Below are positions 1 through 4,964 of a stretch of DNA of 5,117 nucleotides, piece after piece. The notes beneath the pieces were generated by a model. That model saw only the letters and a list, made by a program, of their open reading frames with translations. It had not been told where the DNA came from and made no database searches. The DNA is taken from assembly GCA_026418875.1 (NCBI GenBank), contig JAOAAM010000618.1, positions 1-5,117 on the forward strand. Direction: 5' to 3'. The position numbers and the translations under genes were made by a program. Origin of the DNA: Gemmataceae bacterium (GTDB taxonomy: Bacteria; Planctomycetota; Planctomycetia; Gemmatales; Gemmataceae). Numbering within the stretch: position 1 is the stretch's first letter; every line of letters begins with the position of its first letter.

Positions 1-759
1 CCACACCTCAGCGATGGTCGATTTCCCCGTCACTTTTTTCAGGTAATCGAACAGCGTCAGCAACCACGAGGGCACGCCGCTGATGACGGTGATCGGCAGC
101 CGGGCGGATTGCTCGGCCAGGATCTGCACTTTCTGCTCCCAGTTCCCCAGCAGGGCCACATCCGGGGGGGGATAGAAATAAGGTCGGAGCAGATCGGGCA
201 AGTCCCGGGCCGCAATCCCGCTTAGGTCGCCATACAGGCTTCCATCATCGTTCTTTTTCAAGTCGGTGCTTCCGCCCAGGAAGAAGATCCGCCCTCGAAA
301 GACCGACGAATCGTGATATTTCGCCAGGAACAAGGCAAGATTGGTCAGGGCCGCCTTCTTGTTGGAGGCGACCATTTGCCGAGTCACCGGGATGTACTTT
401 GTCGCGCCGGTGGTCGTTCCTGAGGACAGGGCGTAATACGGGATATGCTCGGGCCAGATGATCCCCCGCAGTCGGGGATACGCAGCACCGAGGTATTCGT
501 TCCAGTACTGCTCGTAAGTGCGGAGGGGAACCCGCTGCTGAAAGTCGGCCACGGAGCGGATTTCCTCGAAGCGGTGGTCCTTGCCGAAGCGGGTGCCTTC
601 CGCGTAACGGACCAGCCGCAGCAACTCGCGCTCTTGTCTCGGAACCAATTCCATCCGATCCAACTGACGGGCACGAAAAGCGGCGTAACGGTGCAGCCCG
701 GCATCGGCCAGCCGTCGTGCCAAGGCGCTGCCGGTGATTTGTTGAAGCCAAGACGACAT
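1..759 (-). CDS. GH3-superfamily acyl-adenylate/amido synthetase, N-terminal half (runs off left edge)
   Basis: I translated this frame directly; it is open for 253 codons from ATG (757-759) to the window edge, with an in-frame TGA about 17 codons upstream and no earlier ATG. GGAAGGG at 768-774, 8 bases before the ATG, is a good ribosome binding site. The protein matches the GH3 family: TRFGKDH (residues 56-62), a VADFQQRVPLRTYEQYW stretch (70-86), the ATP/AMP-binding P-loop-like SSGTTTGATKYIPVT (112-126), and GVPSWLL (228-234). GH3 enzymes belong to the acyl-adenylate-forming superfamily: they activate a carboxylic acid with ATP and couple it to an amino acid amine, as in plant JAR1 and indole-acetate amido synthetases. 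Bacterial members are usually about 500-550 residues, so roughly half is visible and the C-terminal domain is missing. Acyl substrate and amino acid cannot be read from this part. A run of eight G on the plus strand (164-171) encodes the Pro triplet near residue 197 without breaking the frame. Family assignment is strong; the function in this organism is unknown. Confidence 0.93.
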   Translation of the reverse strand, partial: MSSWLQQITGSALARRLADAGLHRYAAFRARQLDRMELVPRQERELLRLVRYAEGTRFGKDHRFEEIRSVADFQQRVPLRTYEQYWNEYLGAAYPRLRGIIWPEHIPYYALSSGTTTGATKYIPVTRQMVASNKKAALTNLALFLAKYHDSSVFRGRIFFLGGSTDLKKNDDGSLYGDLSGIAARDLPDLLRPYFYPPPDVALLGNWEQKVQILAEQSARLPITVISGVPSWLLTLFDYLKKVTGKSTIAEVW

Positions 760-767
760 GGATGCAT

Positions 768-774
768 CCCTTCC
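768..774 (-). promoter_or_regulatory. Ribosome binding site of the GH3 gene
   Basis: GGAAGGG on the minus strand, 8 bases before the ATG at 757-759. It decides the start: a second ATG overlapping the spacer is out of frame, and the reading frame is closed by TGA shortly upstream. Confidence 0.7.
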
Positions 775-810
775 GGGTGCGCTGAAAAGTTCGCCGATCC
801 GTTCAAATCA

Positions 811-822
811 CGAGCCGGCTCG
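811..822. repeat. Perfect 12-bp palindrome in the GH3 leader region
   Basis: CGAGCCGGCTCG reads identically on both strands. It lies in the 115-base gap between the stop of the 121-residue gene and the GH3 start, next to the 31-bp tandem duplication. It has no loop and no following T run on either strand, so it does not look like an intrinsic terminator. A dimeric regulator could bind it, or it may be chance in GC-rich DNA. Confidence 0.35.
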
Positions 823-881
823 TCGGACCACGACGTTGTCGGTTTACGGCTCTTCGGACCAGGATGTTATCGGTTTATGGT
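820..881. repeat. Two imperfect 31-bp tandem copies across the stop codon of the 121-residue gene
   Basis: Copy 1 is 820-850 and copy 2 is 851-881, directly adjacent. They share TCGGACCA, GTT and TCGGTTTA blocks in register and differ at about seven single positions, with no indels. Copy 2 contains the TAA stop (875-877) of the minus-strand 121-residue gene; copy 1 lies wholly in the intergenic space before the GH3 gene. The unit is unrelated in sequence to the 17-bp array at 1331-1500. I see no third copy on either side. Confidence 0.8.
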
Positions 882-1240
882 TTTTTGTCGGGGGGCGGCG
901 AGTCGAGGCGGCCTCGACGGCTTTCCTCCTCCGCCATCCGGGTCGATGAAACACTTCGGCCGAGTGACTGGGCAGCCGACTGGACAGCCTGCCCCAAGGC
1001 ATTCATCGTGACGAGTTGGGTCAGCAAGCGGATCGGACCCGGGCCATACTGCTCGCGCTCGGCGGCAGCTTGAGCAGCCTCGGGGTCGTCTTCGGTCAAC
1101 CAATCGGGCAGCGAGGATGGGGCATTGGTCAGGCCAGGGACTTCGTCCCCCACCGTTGGGGGGACCAACATGGTCGCTTCGGGCGGCAGCATCAACTGCT
1201 GGGCTTCCTCCCACGACAGGATTTTCCCTTCGTCGATCAT
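875..1240 (-). CDS. Hypothetical acidic 121-residue protein
   Basis: I do not recognise a family. The case for a real gene is the strong ribosome binding site (GGAGGG at 1248-1253, 7 bases from the ATG), its position collinear with its minus-strand neighbours, and a sensible protein composition compared with the Arg/Pro-rich overlapping frames. The N-terminal half is acidic (MIDEGKILSWEEAQQL, then LPDWLTEDDPEAAQAAAERE at 44-63). Residues about 70-100 (IRLLTQLVTMNALGQAVQSAAQSL region) could form an amphipathic helix without being a clear transmembrane segment. The end is a charged, proline-containing tail (SPPPDKKP). There is no signal peptide, Cys pair or catalytic motif, so a cytoplasmic accessory or adaptor protein is more likely than an enzyme. 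It starts 227 bases after the methyltransferase stop and ends 115 bases before the GH3 start; its stop codon sits in the second 31-bp tandem copy. Confidence 0.72.
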   Translation of the reverse strand: MIDEGKILSWEEAQQLMLPPEATMLVPPTVGDEVPGLTNAPSSLPDWLTEDDPEAAQAAAEREQYGPGPIRLLTQLVTMNALGQAVQSAAQSLGRSVSSTRMAEEESRRGRLDSPPPDKKP

Positions 1241-1247
1241 GGCCCGT

Positions 1248-1253
1248 CCCTCC
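1248..1253 (-). promoter_or_regulatory. Ribosome binding site of the 121-residue gene
   Basis: GGAGGG on the minus strand with a 7-base spacer to ATG 1238-1240. This near-consensus anti-16S match is the main evidence that the small gene is translated and starts here. Confidence 0.75.
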
Positions 1254-1330
1254 GCAGCAACTACCGCTCATTTCATCATGGCCGAAGCCCGGACACAAGG
1301 CCGACGGTGAGGGATCGCAGCTCAGCACAA

Positions 1331-1500
1331 ATCACGCCTCGGCCCGGATCACGCTTCGACTCGGATCACGCTACGGCCCGGTCCACGCTTCGACTCGGAT
1401 CACGCCTCGGCTCGGTCCACGTTTCGACTCGGATCACGCCTCGGCTCGGTCCACGCTTGGACTCGGATCACGCTTCGGCCCGGTCCACGCCTCGCCTTTT
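1331..1500. repeat. 17-bp tandem repeat array with 34-bp higher-order period
   Basis: Nine full units start at 1331, 1348, 1365, 1382, 1399, 1416, 1433, 1450 and 1467, and a degenerate tenth covers 1484-1500. Typical units are ATCACGCCTCGGCTCGG and TCCACGCTTCGACTCGG. Odd units carry GGCCC or GGCTC in the middle and begin ATC; even units carry GACTC and, from the fourth on, begin TCC. The evolving unit is therefore a 34-bp dimer. Because 17 is not a multiple of 3, the array is not a coding repeat, although open frames run through it by chance. It starts inside the last codons of the minus-strand methyltransferase, contains its TGA stop (1468-1470), and fills most of the gap to the 121-residue gene. 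Units are not internally palindromic, there are no spacers, and nothing resembles CRISPR. Confidence 0.93.
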
Positions 1501-2181
1501 GAATCGACGCCAACGGAACCACCGCCAGCGGCCGCGGCGAGGCATCGCCCGACCATTGCCCCCGTGGAAGCCCTGACAGACGTAGACACCCCCCGGTGGG
1601 AGATTCAATGGCACGAACTTGAACCGCACATCGTGGAAATATCGCCGGTACATGCGATAGTACACGAGCGGCATCACGGTCAATTGCCGGAACGACCCGC
1701 CCTCCACCAGACGACGGGCGGAGACATCCAGGATTCGCTCCCGGACATGCTCGGGGATCGAGGGCAGAGGAAGGCCGGAGAGGATGTGGTCCACCTGACC
1801 GATGCCCCGCTCGTCCAAGAGTTGGTCGAGGTCAGCCGCGTCGGCCTCGACGACGTCCACGCCGGGGAAGCGTCGACGCAGGTACGCCGCCAGATCGGGG
1901 TCGATTTCGACAATCACCAGGCGACAGCCGGCAGGTGCCCGGCGGATCAACTCCTTCGTGATTGGTCCCGTCCCGGCACCCAATTCCACAATGCAGCGAC
2001 AACTCTGGAAGTCGATGTCGCGCAGCAGGGTGCGGACCATGAAGCGGGAACTCGGGGCGAACGAGGCGATCACTTTGCCTCGTTGCAGGAACTTGGTAAA
2101 GAAGAGCCAACGCCCTTCACCAGGGGAGGAGAGATGAGGTTGACCCGAGTCATTCGAGGCAGCGTCATTCCGTTCGGTCAT
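1468..2181 (-). CDS. Class I SAM-dependent methyltransferase, phospholipid/ornithine-lipid N-methyltransferase (PmtA/OlsG) type
   Basis: A 237-residue protein expected to transfer methyl groups from S-adenosylmethionine to an amino headgroup lipid at the inner face of the membrane. Visible motifs: an N-terminal FFTKFL...FAPSSRFM segment (residues 28-48) typical of PmtA-like proteins, SAM motif I VELGAGTGP (65-73), the acidic loop VIVEIDPD (89-96), EADAADL (112-118), and LSGLPLPSIP (134-143), which is characteristic of this family rather than of KsgA-type rRNA dimethylases. The start is ATG 2179-2181, which overlaps the hydrolase stop as ATGA; a longer frame upstream to 2292 would run back into the hydrolase gene and is less likely. 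OlsG of the planctomycete Singulisphaera acidiphila, an ornithine-lipid N-methyltransferase, is the closest precedent I know. After the conserved fold comes an unusual Arg/Trp-rich tail (about 210-231), and the last codons lie in the 17-bp repeat array. Substrate (phosphatidylethanolamine, ornithine lipid or other) is not determined. Confidence 0.88.
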   Translation of the reverse strand: MTERNDAASNDSGQPHLSSPGEGRWLFFTKFLQRGKVIASFAPSSRFMVRTLLRDIDFQSCRCIVELGAGTGPITKELIRRAPAGCRLVIVEIDPDLAAYLRRRFPGVDVVEADAADLDQLLDERGIGQVDHILSGLPLPSIPEHVRERILDVSARRLVEGGSFRQLTVMPLVYYRMYRRYFHDVRFKFVPLNLPPGGVYVCQGFHGGNGRAMPRRGRWRWFRWRRFKRRGVDRAEA

Positions 2182-3029
2182 GGGATCTTTTTCCGCTTGC
2201 GGAGATTGCCGAGAAGCAGTTGCCAGAATCCGGGCTTCGAGGTTGGTTTGGGGTGCGTCAGGAAGTGGACCACCAGCCGATTGATTTCCCAAGCCTTCTC
2301 GATTTGCGGGGCATGGCCGCAGCGGGGCAAAAGCAGAAACTGGCCATTGGGCAATTCCTTGGCCGCCTCCGCTGCCACGTTGGGATCGCAGATCCGATCA
2401 TTGGCACCGGTGACGAGCAACGTCGGAGCTTTGACCTGACCCAACTTGCTCCGTACCGAATGGGCCTTGGTGTGCTGCACCGTCTTCAGCATGCCCACTT
2501 GCCAACGTCGATTCGGGAACGAGCGTTTGTAGAACTTGACCAGTTCGCTGTCGGCATGGCGGTACGGGTTGTAGAAAACGCTCTCCACCAGCGCCTTCAT
2601 ATCGTTCTTCCGCACCCCTTCGACGATCGGCAAGCGCTCGTCCTCCCCCATGCCGGAGGGGCACAGCAGCACGATGCGATTACACAAGTGCGGATATTTC
2701 ACCGCGAATTCGACCGTCACCTTGCCGCCCAGGCTGCTGGCAACGAAGTGGTAGGGGGGCTGCTGAACGAAATGGGTCAAGTACAGGTGCAGCTGATCCA
2801 CGAGGTATTCGACGTTGATCAGTTTCTTTTGTTGCAGCCGCTCGTGGATGGCGTCGCCATCGTACACGAGGATGTTCGGCATGAACACATCGAAGAATCG
2901 TCGCCAATAACGGTGGTTGCGATACCAGGACTCGGGCTGCTCCGCCAATCCGTTGACCAGGACCAGCGATGGTTTCCGGCCATATCCGGTCGGGCGAATT
3001 CGACTTAACCAGTCCAGAGGTGTGGGCAT
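2178..3029 (-). CDS. Alpha/beta-fold hydrolase
   Basis: A 283-residue cytoplasmic serine hydrolase of the alpha/beta superfamily. Likely catalytic triad: Ser99 in the nucleophile elbow ASSLGG (97-102), Asp211 in GANDRICDP (208-216), and His239 in CGHAPQIE (237-244). LVLVNGLAEQPESW (22-35) occupies the oxyanion-hole position, with NG in place of the usual HG, and APTLLVTGAND (201-211) is the standard strand before the acid. The elbow begins with Ala where GxSxG has Gly, a tolerated small-residue change. There is no signal peptide; the C terminus is basic (LRKRKKIP). The start ATG 3027-3029 has only a weak GAGA upstream. The stop overlaps the methyltransferase ATG by four bases (ATGA), so the two are probably co-transcribed and translationally coupled. 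The family includes esterases, lipases, amidases and C-C hydrolases; the neighbour suggests a lipid ester or amide, but that is inference. Confidence 0.9.
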   Translation of the reverse strand: MPTPLDWLSRIRPTGYGRKPSLVLVNGLAEQPESWYRNHRYWRRFFDVFMPNILVYDGDAIHERLQQKKLINVEYLVDQLHLYLTHFVQQPPYHFVASSLGGKVTVEFAVKYPHLCNRIVLLCPSGMGEDERLPIVEGVRKNDMKALVESVFYNPYRHADSELVKFYKRSFPNRRWQVGMLKTVQHTKAHSVRSKLGQVKAPTLLVTGANDRICDPNVAAEAAKELPNGQFLLLPRCGHAPQIEKAWEINRLVVHFLTHPKPTSKPGFWQLLLGNLRKRKKIP

Positions 3030-3138
3030 GGAGGGTTCTCGATTTCCGACTGTTCAAGGCCCCGCCGACAACCGTGACGTTCCTGATGATGCTACGGCGC
3101 GGATCGGTCATCGGGCAGCGGGATTCCCTGATTTTCTG

Positions 3139-3168
3139 CCGACTCTGCCCCCGCGAAACCATTACAAT
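3139..3168 (+). promoter_or_regulatory. Candidate sigma-70-like promoter of the kinase gene
   Basis: TACAAT at 3163-3168 matches the -10 consensus at five of six positions; CCGACT at 3139-3144 retains the GAC core of a -35, with an 18-base spacer. Transcription would begin near 3175, about 22 bases before the ATG at 3198. This is a reading by eye in the 168-base divergent spacer. I found no convincing counterpart for the minus-strand operon in the same spacer. Confidence 0.45.
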
Positions 3169-3197
3169 TTCCACGCCTGAGCTTGTGGGGACTCGTC

Positions 3198-4151
3198 ATG
3201 CCCGCTTCGGACTGCGACGTTTTGTGTGCGGGGATCATCGTCGCCGATCACGTCTGCACTCCCATCGATCACCTGCCGGGACCGGGTGAGTTGGTCACGG
3301 CGGACCGCCTGCTGCTGACCTTGGGAGGCTGTGCGGCGAACACAGCCGTGGACCTGGCCAAAATGGGTGTCCGCAGTGCCGTCGCCGGGCGCGTCGGGGC
3401 CGACTTGTTCGGCCGAATCGTCGCCGACATGCTTCGCGAAGCCGGCGTGAACACCGCCGGGCTCGTCTCCGACCCCGACATGGACACCAGTCAAACCCTC
3501 ATCGTCAACGTCGCGGGGCAGGATCGCCGTTACATCCACAGCTTCGGGGCCAACGCCGGCTTCCAAGCCTCCGACATCGTCCCCACCGGGCGAATCCTCT
3601 ACGTCGGCGGCTTCCTTCTCATGCGTCGCTTGACCGGTCGGGACTTGGCAGCCGTCTTCGCCGAGGCCCGCTCTCGCGGCATGCAGACCTTCCTCGACGT
3701 GGTCACGCCGCCGGGGTTGAACTACCTCGCCGAGCTCCGGCACGTTTTGCCGCACACCGACGTCTTCAAACCCAATTCAGACGAAGCTCGCCTCATCACC
3801 GGCGAACGCGACCCGGTCGTCCAGGCTCGCATCTTCCGCGATCTCGGCGCCAAAACCGTCATCATCTCCCAAGGCGGCGAGGGTTCTTGGCTGATGAATG
3901 ACGAGGGCACCTTCCGCGTCGGCGTCTATCCCACCGAATACGTCGATGGCTCGGGCGGCGGCGACGCCTTCGACGCGGGCTTCATCTTCGGCATGCTGCA
4001 TCAGATGTCCACGGCGGATTGCTTGCGCTACGCCAGTGCCTTGGGGGCCAGCTGTGTCCGGGCCATTGGCACCACCCCCGGCGTCTTCACCCGCCCCGAG
4101 TGCGAGGCCTTTATCCAAGCCCATCATCTCCCGATCGAGAAATTGGCCTGA
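3198..4151 (+). CDS. PfkB-family carbohydrate (ribokinase-like) kinase
   Basis: A 317-residue cytoplasmic kinase that phosphorylates a sugar or nucleoside hydroxyl with ATP. It shows the ribokinase-fold landmarks in order: the substrate-binding GGCAANTAVDLAKMG region (43-57), PfkB signature 1 around GRVGADLFG (64-72), KPNSDEARLITG (191-202), the anion-hole strand ISQGGEGSW (223-231), and PfkB signature 2 DGSGGGDAFDAGF (250-262) with catalytic base Asp256. Signature 2 is usually TGAGD; here it reads SGGGD, conservative around the catalytic Asp. Full length for the family. ATG 3198 is preferred over an in-frame TTG at 3183 because GGGG at 3187-3190 lies 7 bases upstream and would otherwise fall inside the gene. 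It is transcribed divergently from the hydrolase. Substrate cannot be told from sequence alone; ribokinase, fructokinase, adenosine kinase and 2-keto-3-deoxygluconate kinase all share this fold. Confidence 0.93.
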   Translation: MPASDCDVLCAGIIVADHVCTPIDHLPGPGELVTADRLLLTLGGCAANTAVDLAKMGVRSAVAGRVGADLFGRIVADMLREAGVNTAGLVSDPDMDTSQTLIVNVAGQDRRYIHSFGANAGFQASDIVPTGRILYVGGFLLMRRLTGRDLAAVFAEARSRGMQTFLDVVTPPGLNYLAELRHVLPHTDVFKPNSDEARLITGERDPVVQARIFRDLGAKTVIISQGGEGSWLMNDEGTFRVGVYPTEYVDGSGGGDAFDAGFIFGMLHQMSTADCLRYASALGASCVRAIGTTPGVFTRPECEAFIQAHHLPIEKLA

Positions 4152-4239
4152 GAATCGGACCACCACAGCGGATCCTCGCGCCGGCTCATTTTTTCGCTTG
4201 CTTTCCGCCCCGCCGCATCCAACATTCGCAGCGGACAGG

Positions 4240-4259
4240 TCATGTCGATTCATGTCGAT
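4240..4259 (+). repeat. Perfect 10-bp tandem duplication upstream of the cysteine-peptidase-like gene
   Basis: TCATGTCGAT occurs twice in a row, ending 26 bases before the start codon at 4286. It lies in the 134-base gap after the kinase stop. It contains two ATG triplets, neither in frame with a useful gene. It could be a direct-repeat operator or a slippage product. The rest of this gap shows no clear terminator hairpin and no convincing promoter. Confidence 0.5.
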
Positions 4260-4273
4260 GGACGCACCTTCCT

Positions 4274-4278
4274 GGAGG
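4274..4278 (+). promoter_or_regulatory. Ribosome binding site fixing the start at 4286
   Basis: GGAGG with a 7-base spacer to ATG 4286-4288. It rules out the longer open frame reaching back into the kinase gene, and it places a signal peptide exactly at the N terminus. Confidence 0.75.
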
Positions 4279-4285
4279 CTGCTGG

Positions 4286-4939
4286 ATGCGATTCTTCCTC
4301 GCGATTTCCGCCGTGGCTTTGGGTTCACTTGCCGCTCTCTCGACCAGCGAAAGCAGCCGAATCAATGGCCGAACCCTCGATGGCGATGAAATCACCTGCG
4401 ATCTTCCCCCCGCCGAGCATCTCGCAAACATCGGCTCCCGCGTCGATGGCCGCGGCATGTGTGTCATGTCCTCGATCGAGATGGCGGCACGCTGGCAAGG
4501 TCTGACGTCGATGCGTGGCCTGCGCGATTGGTGTGCCCGTCAGCCCGGCGGGGCGTATCCGGCCAAAGTCGATCGTCAGATCCGCGAGTTTTGCGAAGCC
4601 CACGGCGTCCCGGTCCCCCCCTACGTGCAGTATGAGGGTCCGGCCGTCGATCCCCTCCTGGACTTGTGCGACCAGACGGGGCGGATCGCCTGCGTCACCT
4701 ACGGCGATTCGCCGCGATACGGCCGGGCCATCGCCCACATGGTGTGTTGCGTTCGGTACGGTCCCCGTTACGGAGTGGTCTTGGATAACAATTTTCCCGG
4801 CGTCGATTCCTACGAGTGGATGACCCGGGCCGAATTGCGGCGTCGCGTGGTCCACCCCACCGGGCATGGGTGGGTGTTTGTCTGGTTGGCACCCCCACCT
4901 CCGCCTCCGCCTTGCAACACGCCCTCGTCACCGAACTAA
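4286..4939 (+). CDS. Small exported protein with a papain/C39-like cysteine peptidase fold (putative)
   Basis: A 217-residue protein. Residues 1 to about 20 (MRFFLAISAVALGSLAALS) form a short Sec-type signal peptide without a lipobox Cys, so export from the cytoplasm is expected. The body has GMCVMSSIEMAARW (58-70) with Cys59 at the start of a helix, AHMVCCVRYGPRYGVVLDNN (150-169) with His151, and Asp167/Asn168/Asn169 at the end of the next strand, followed by SYEWMTRAEL (175-184). Order and spacing match papain-like peptidases such as C39 (Cys, then HxVVV...D...ls..EF), though the Gln before the Cys is not the classic QxxxC form. An active peptidase or a papain-fold domain used otherwise are both possible. 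It ends with seven prolines and a Ser/Pro tail (203-217), perhaps a flexible linker. Two further Cys (154, 155) and Cys83, 103, 128 and 136 could form disulfides outside the cytoplasm. Family assignment rests on motif spacing only. Confidence 0.7.
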   Translation: MRFFLAISAVALGSLAALSTSESSRINGRTLDGDEITCDLPPAEHLANIGSRVDGRGMCVMSSIEMAARWQGLTSMRGLRDWCARQPGGAYPAKVDRQIREFCEAHGVPVPPYVQYEGPAVDPLLDLCDQTGRIACVTYGDSPRYGRAIAHMVCCVRYGPRYGVVLDNNFPGVDSYEWMTRAELRRRVVHPTGHGWVFVWLAPPPPPPPCNTPSSPN

Positions 4940-4964
4940 GCCTGGATCACGGAGTCATCCCCCC

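Noticed and set aside
164..171. Run of eight G as a frameshift or sequencing error in the GH3 gene
   Set aside because: The frame is open and family-like on both sides of the run, so no correction is needed. It remains only a possible slippage site.
245..751. A 168-codon minus-strand frame and another at 384-806 within the GH3 region
   Set aside because: Both are Arg/Pro/Ser-rich out-of-frame readings of the GH3 gene, whose own frame is open from 759 to the left edge with clear family motifs.
1147..1162. Six-base-pair perfect hairpin (CCCCCA, loop CCGT, TGGGGG) as a terminator
   Set aside because: It lies inside the 121-residue coding region and has no T run on either strand.
1331..1500. 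CRISPR array
   Set aside because: Units are only 17 bp, directly adjacent with no unique spacers, and diverge by single substitutions. This is a simple tandem repeat.
1117..2439. A 440-codon open frame on the plus strand
   Set aside because: It runs antisense to the methyltransferase and through the tandem array. Its product changes character along its length, has no recognisable domain, and the opposite strand carries a clear SAM-binding fold. It is a by-product of GC-rich codon bias.
2220..3008. A 262-codon plus-strand open frame antisense to the hydrolase
   Set aside because: The minus-strand frame has a full alpha/beta hydrolase triad; this mirror frame has no motif and no ribosome binding site.
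3162..3755. A 197-codon minus-strand open frame under the kinase gene
   Set aside because: Gly/Asp/Val-rich mirror of the PfkB coding strand, without domain or ribosome binding site.
4152..4200. Intrinsic terminator after the kinase, suggested by CATTTTTTCG near 4188-4197
   Set aside because: The T run is not preceded by a convincing GC stem of adequate length.
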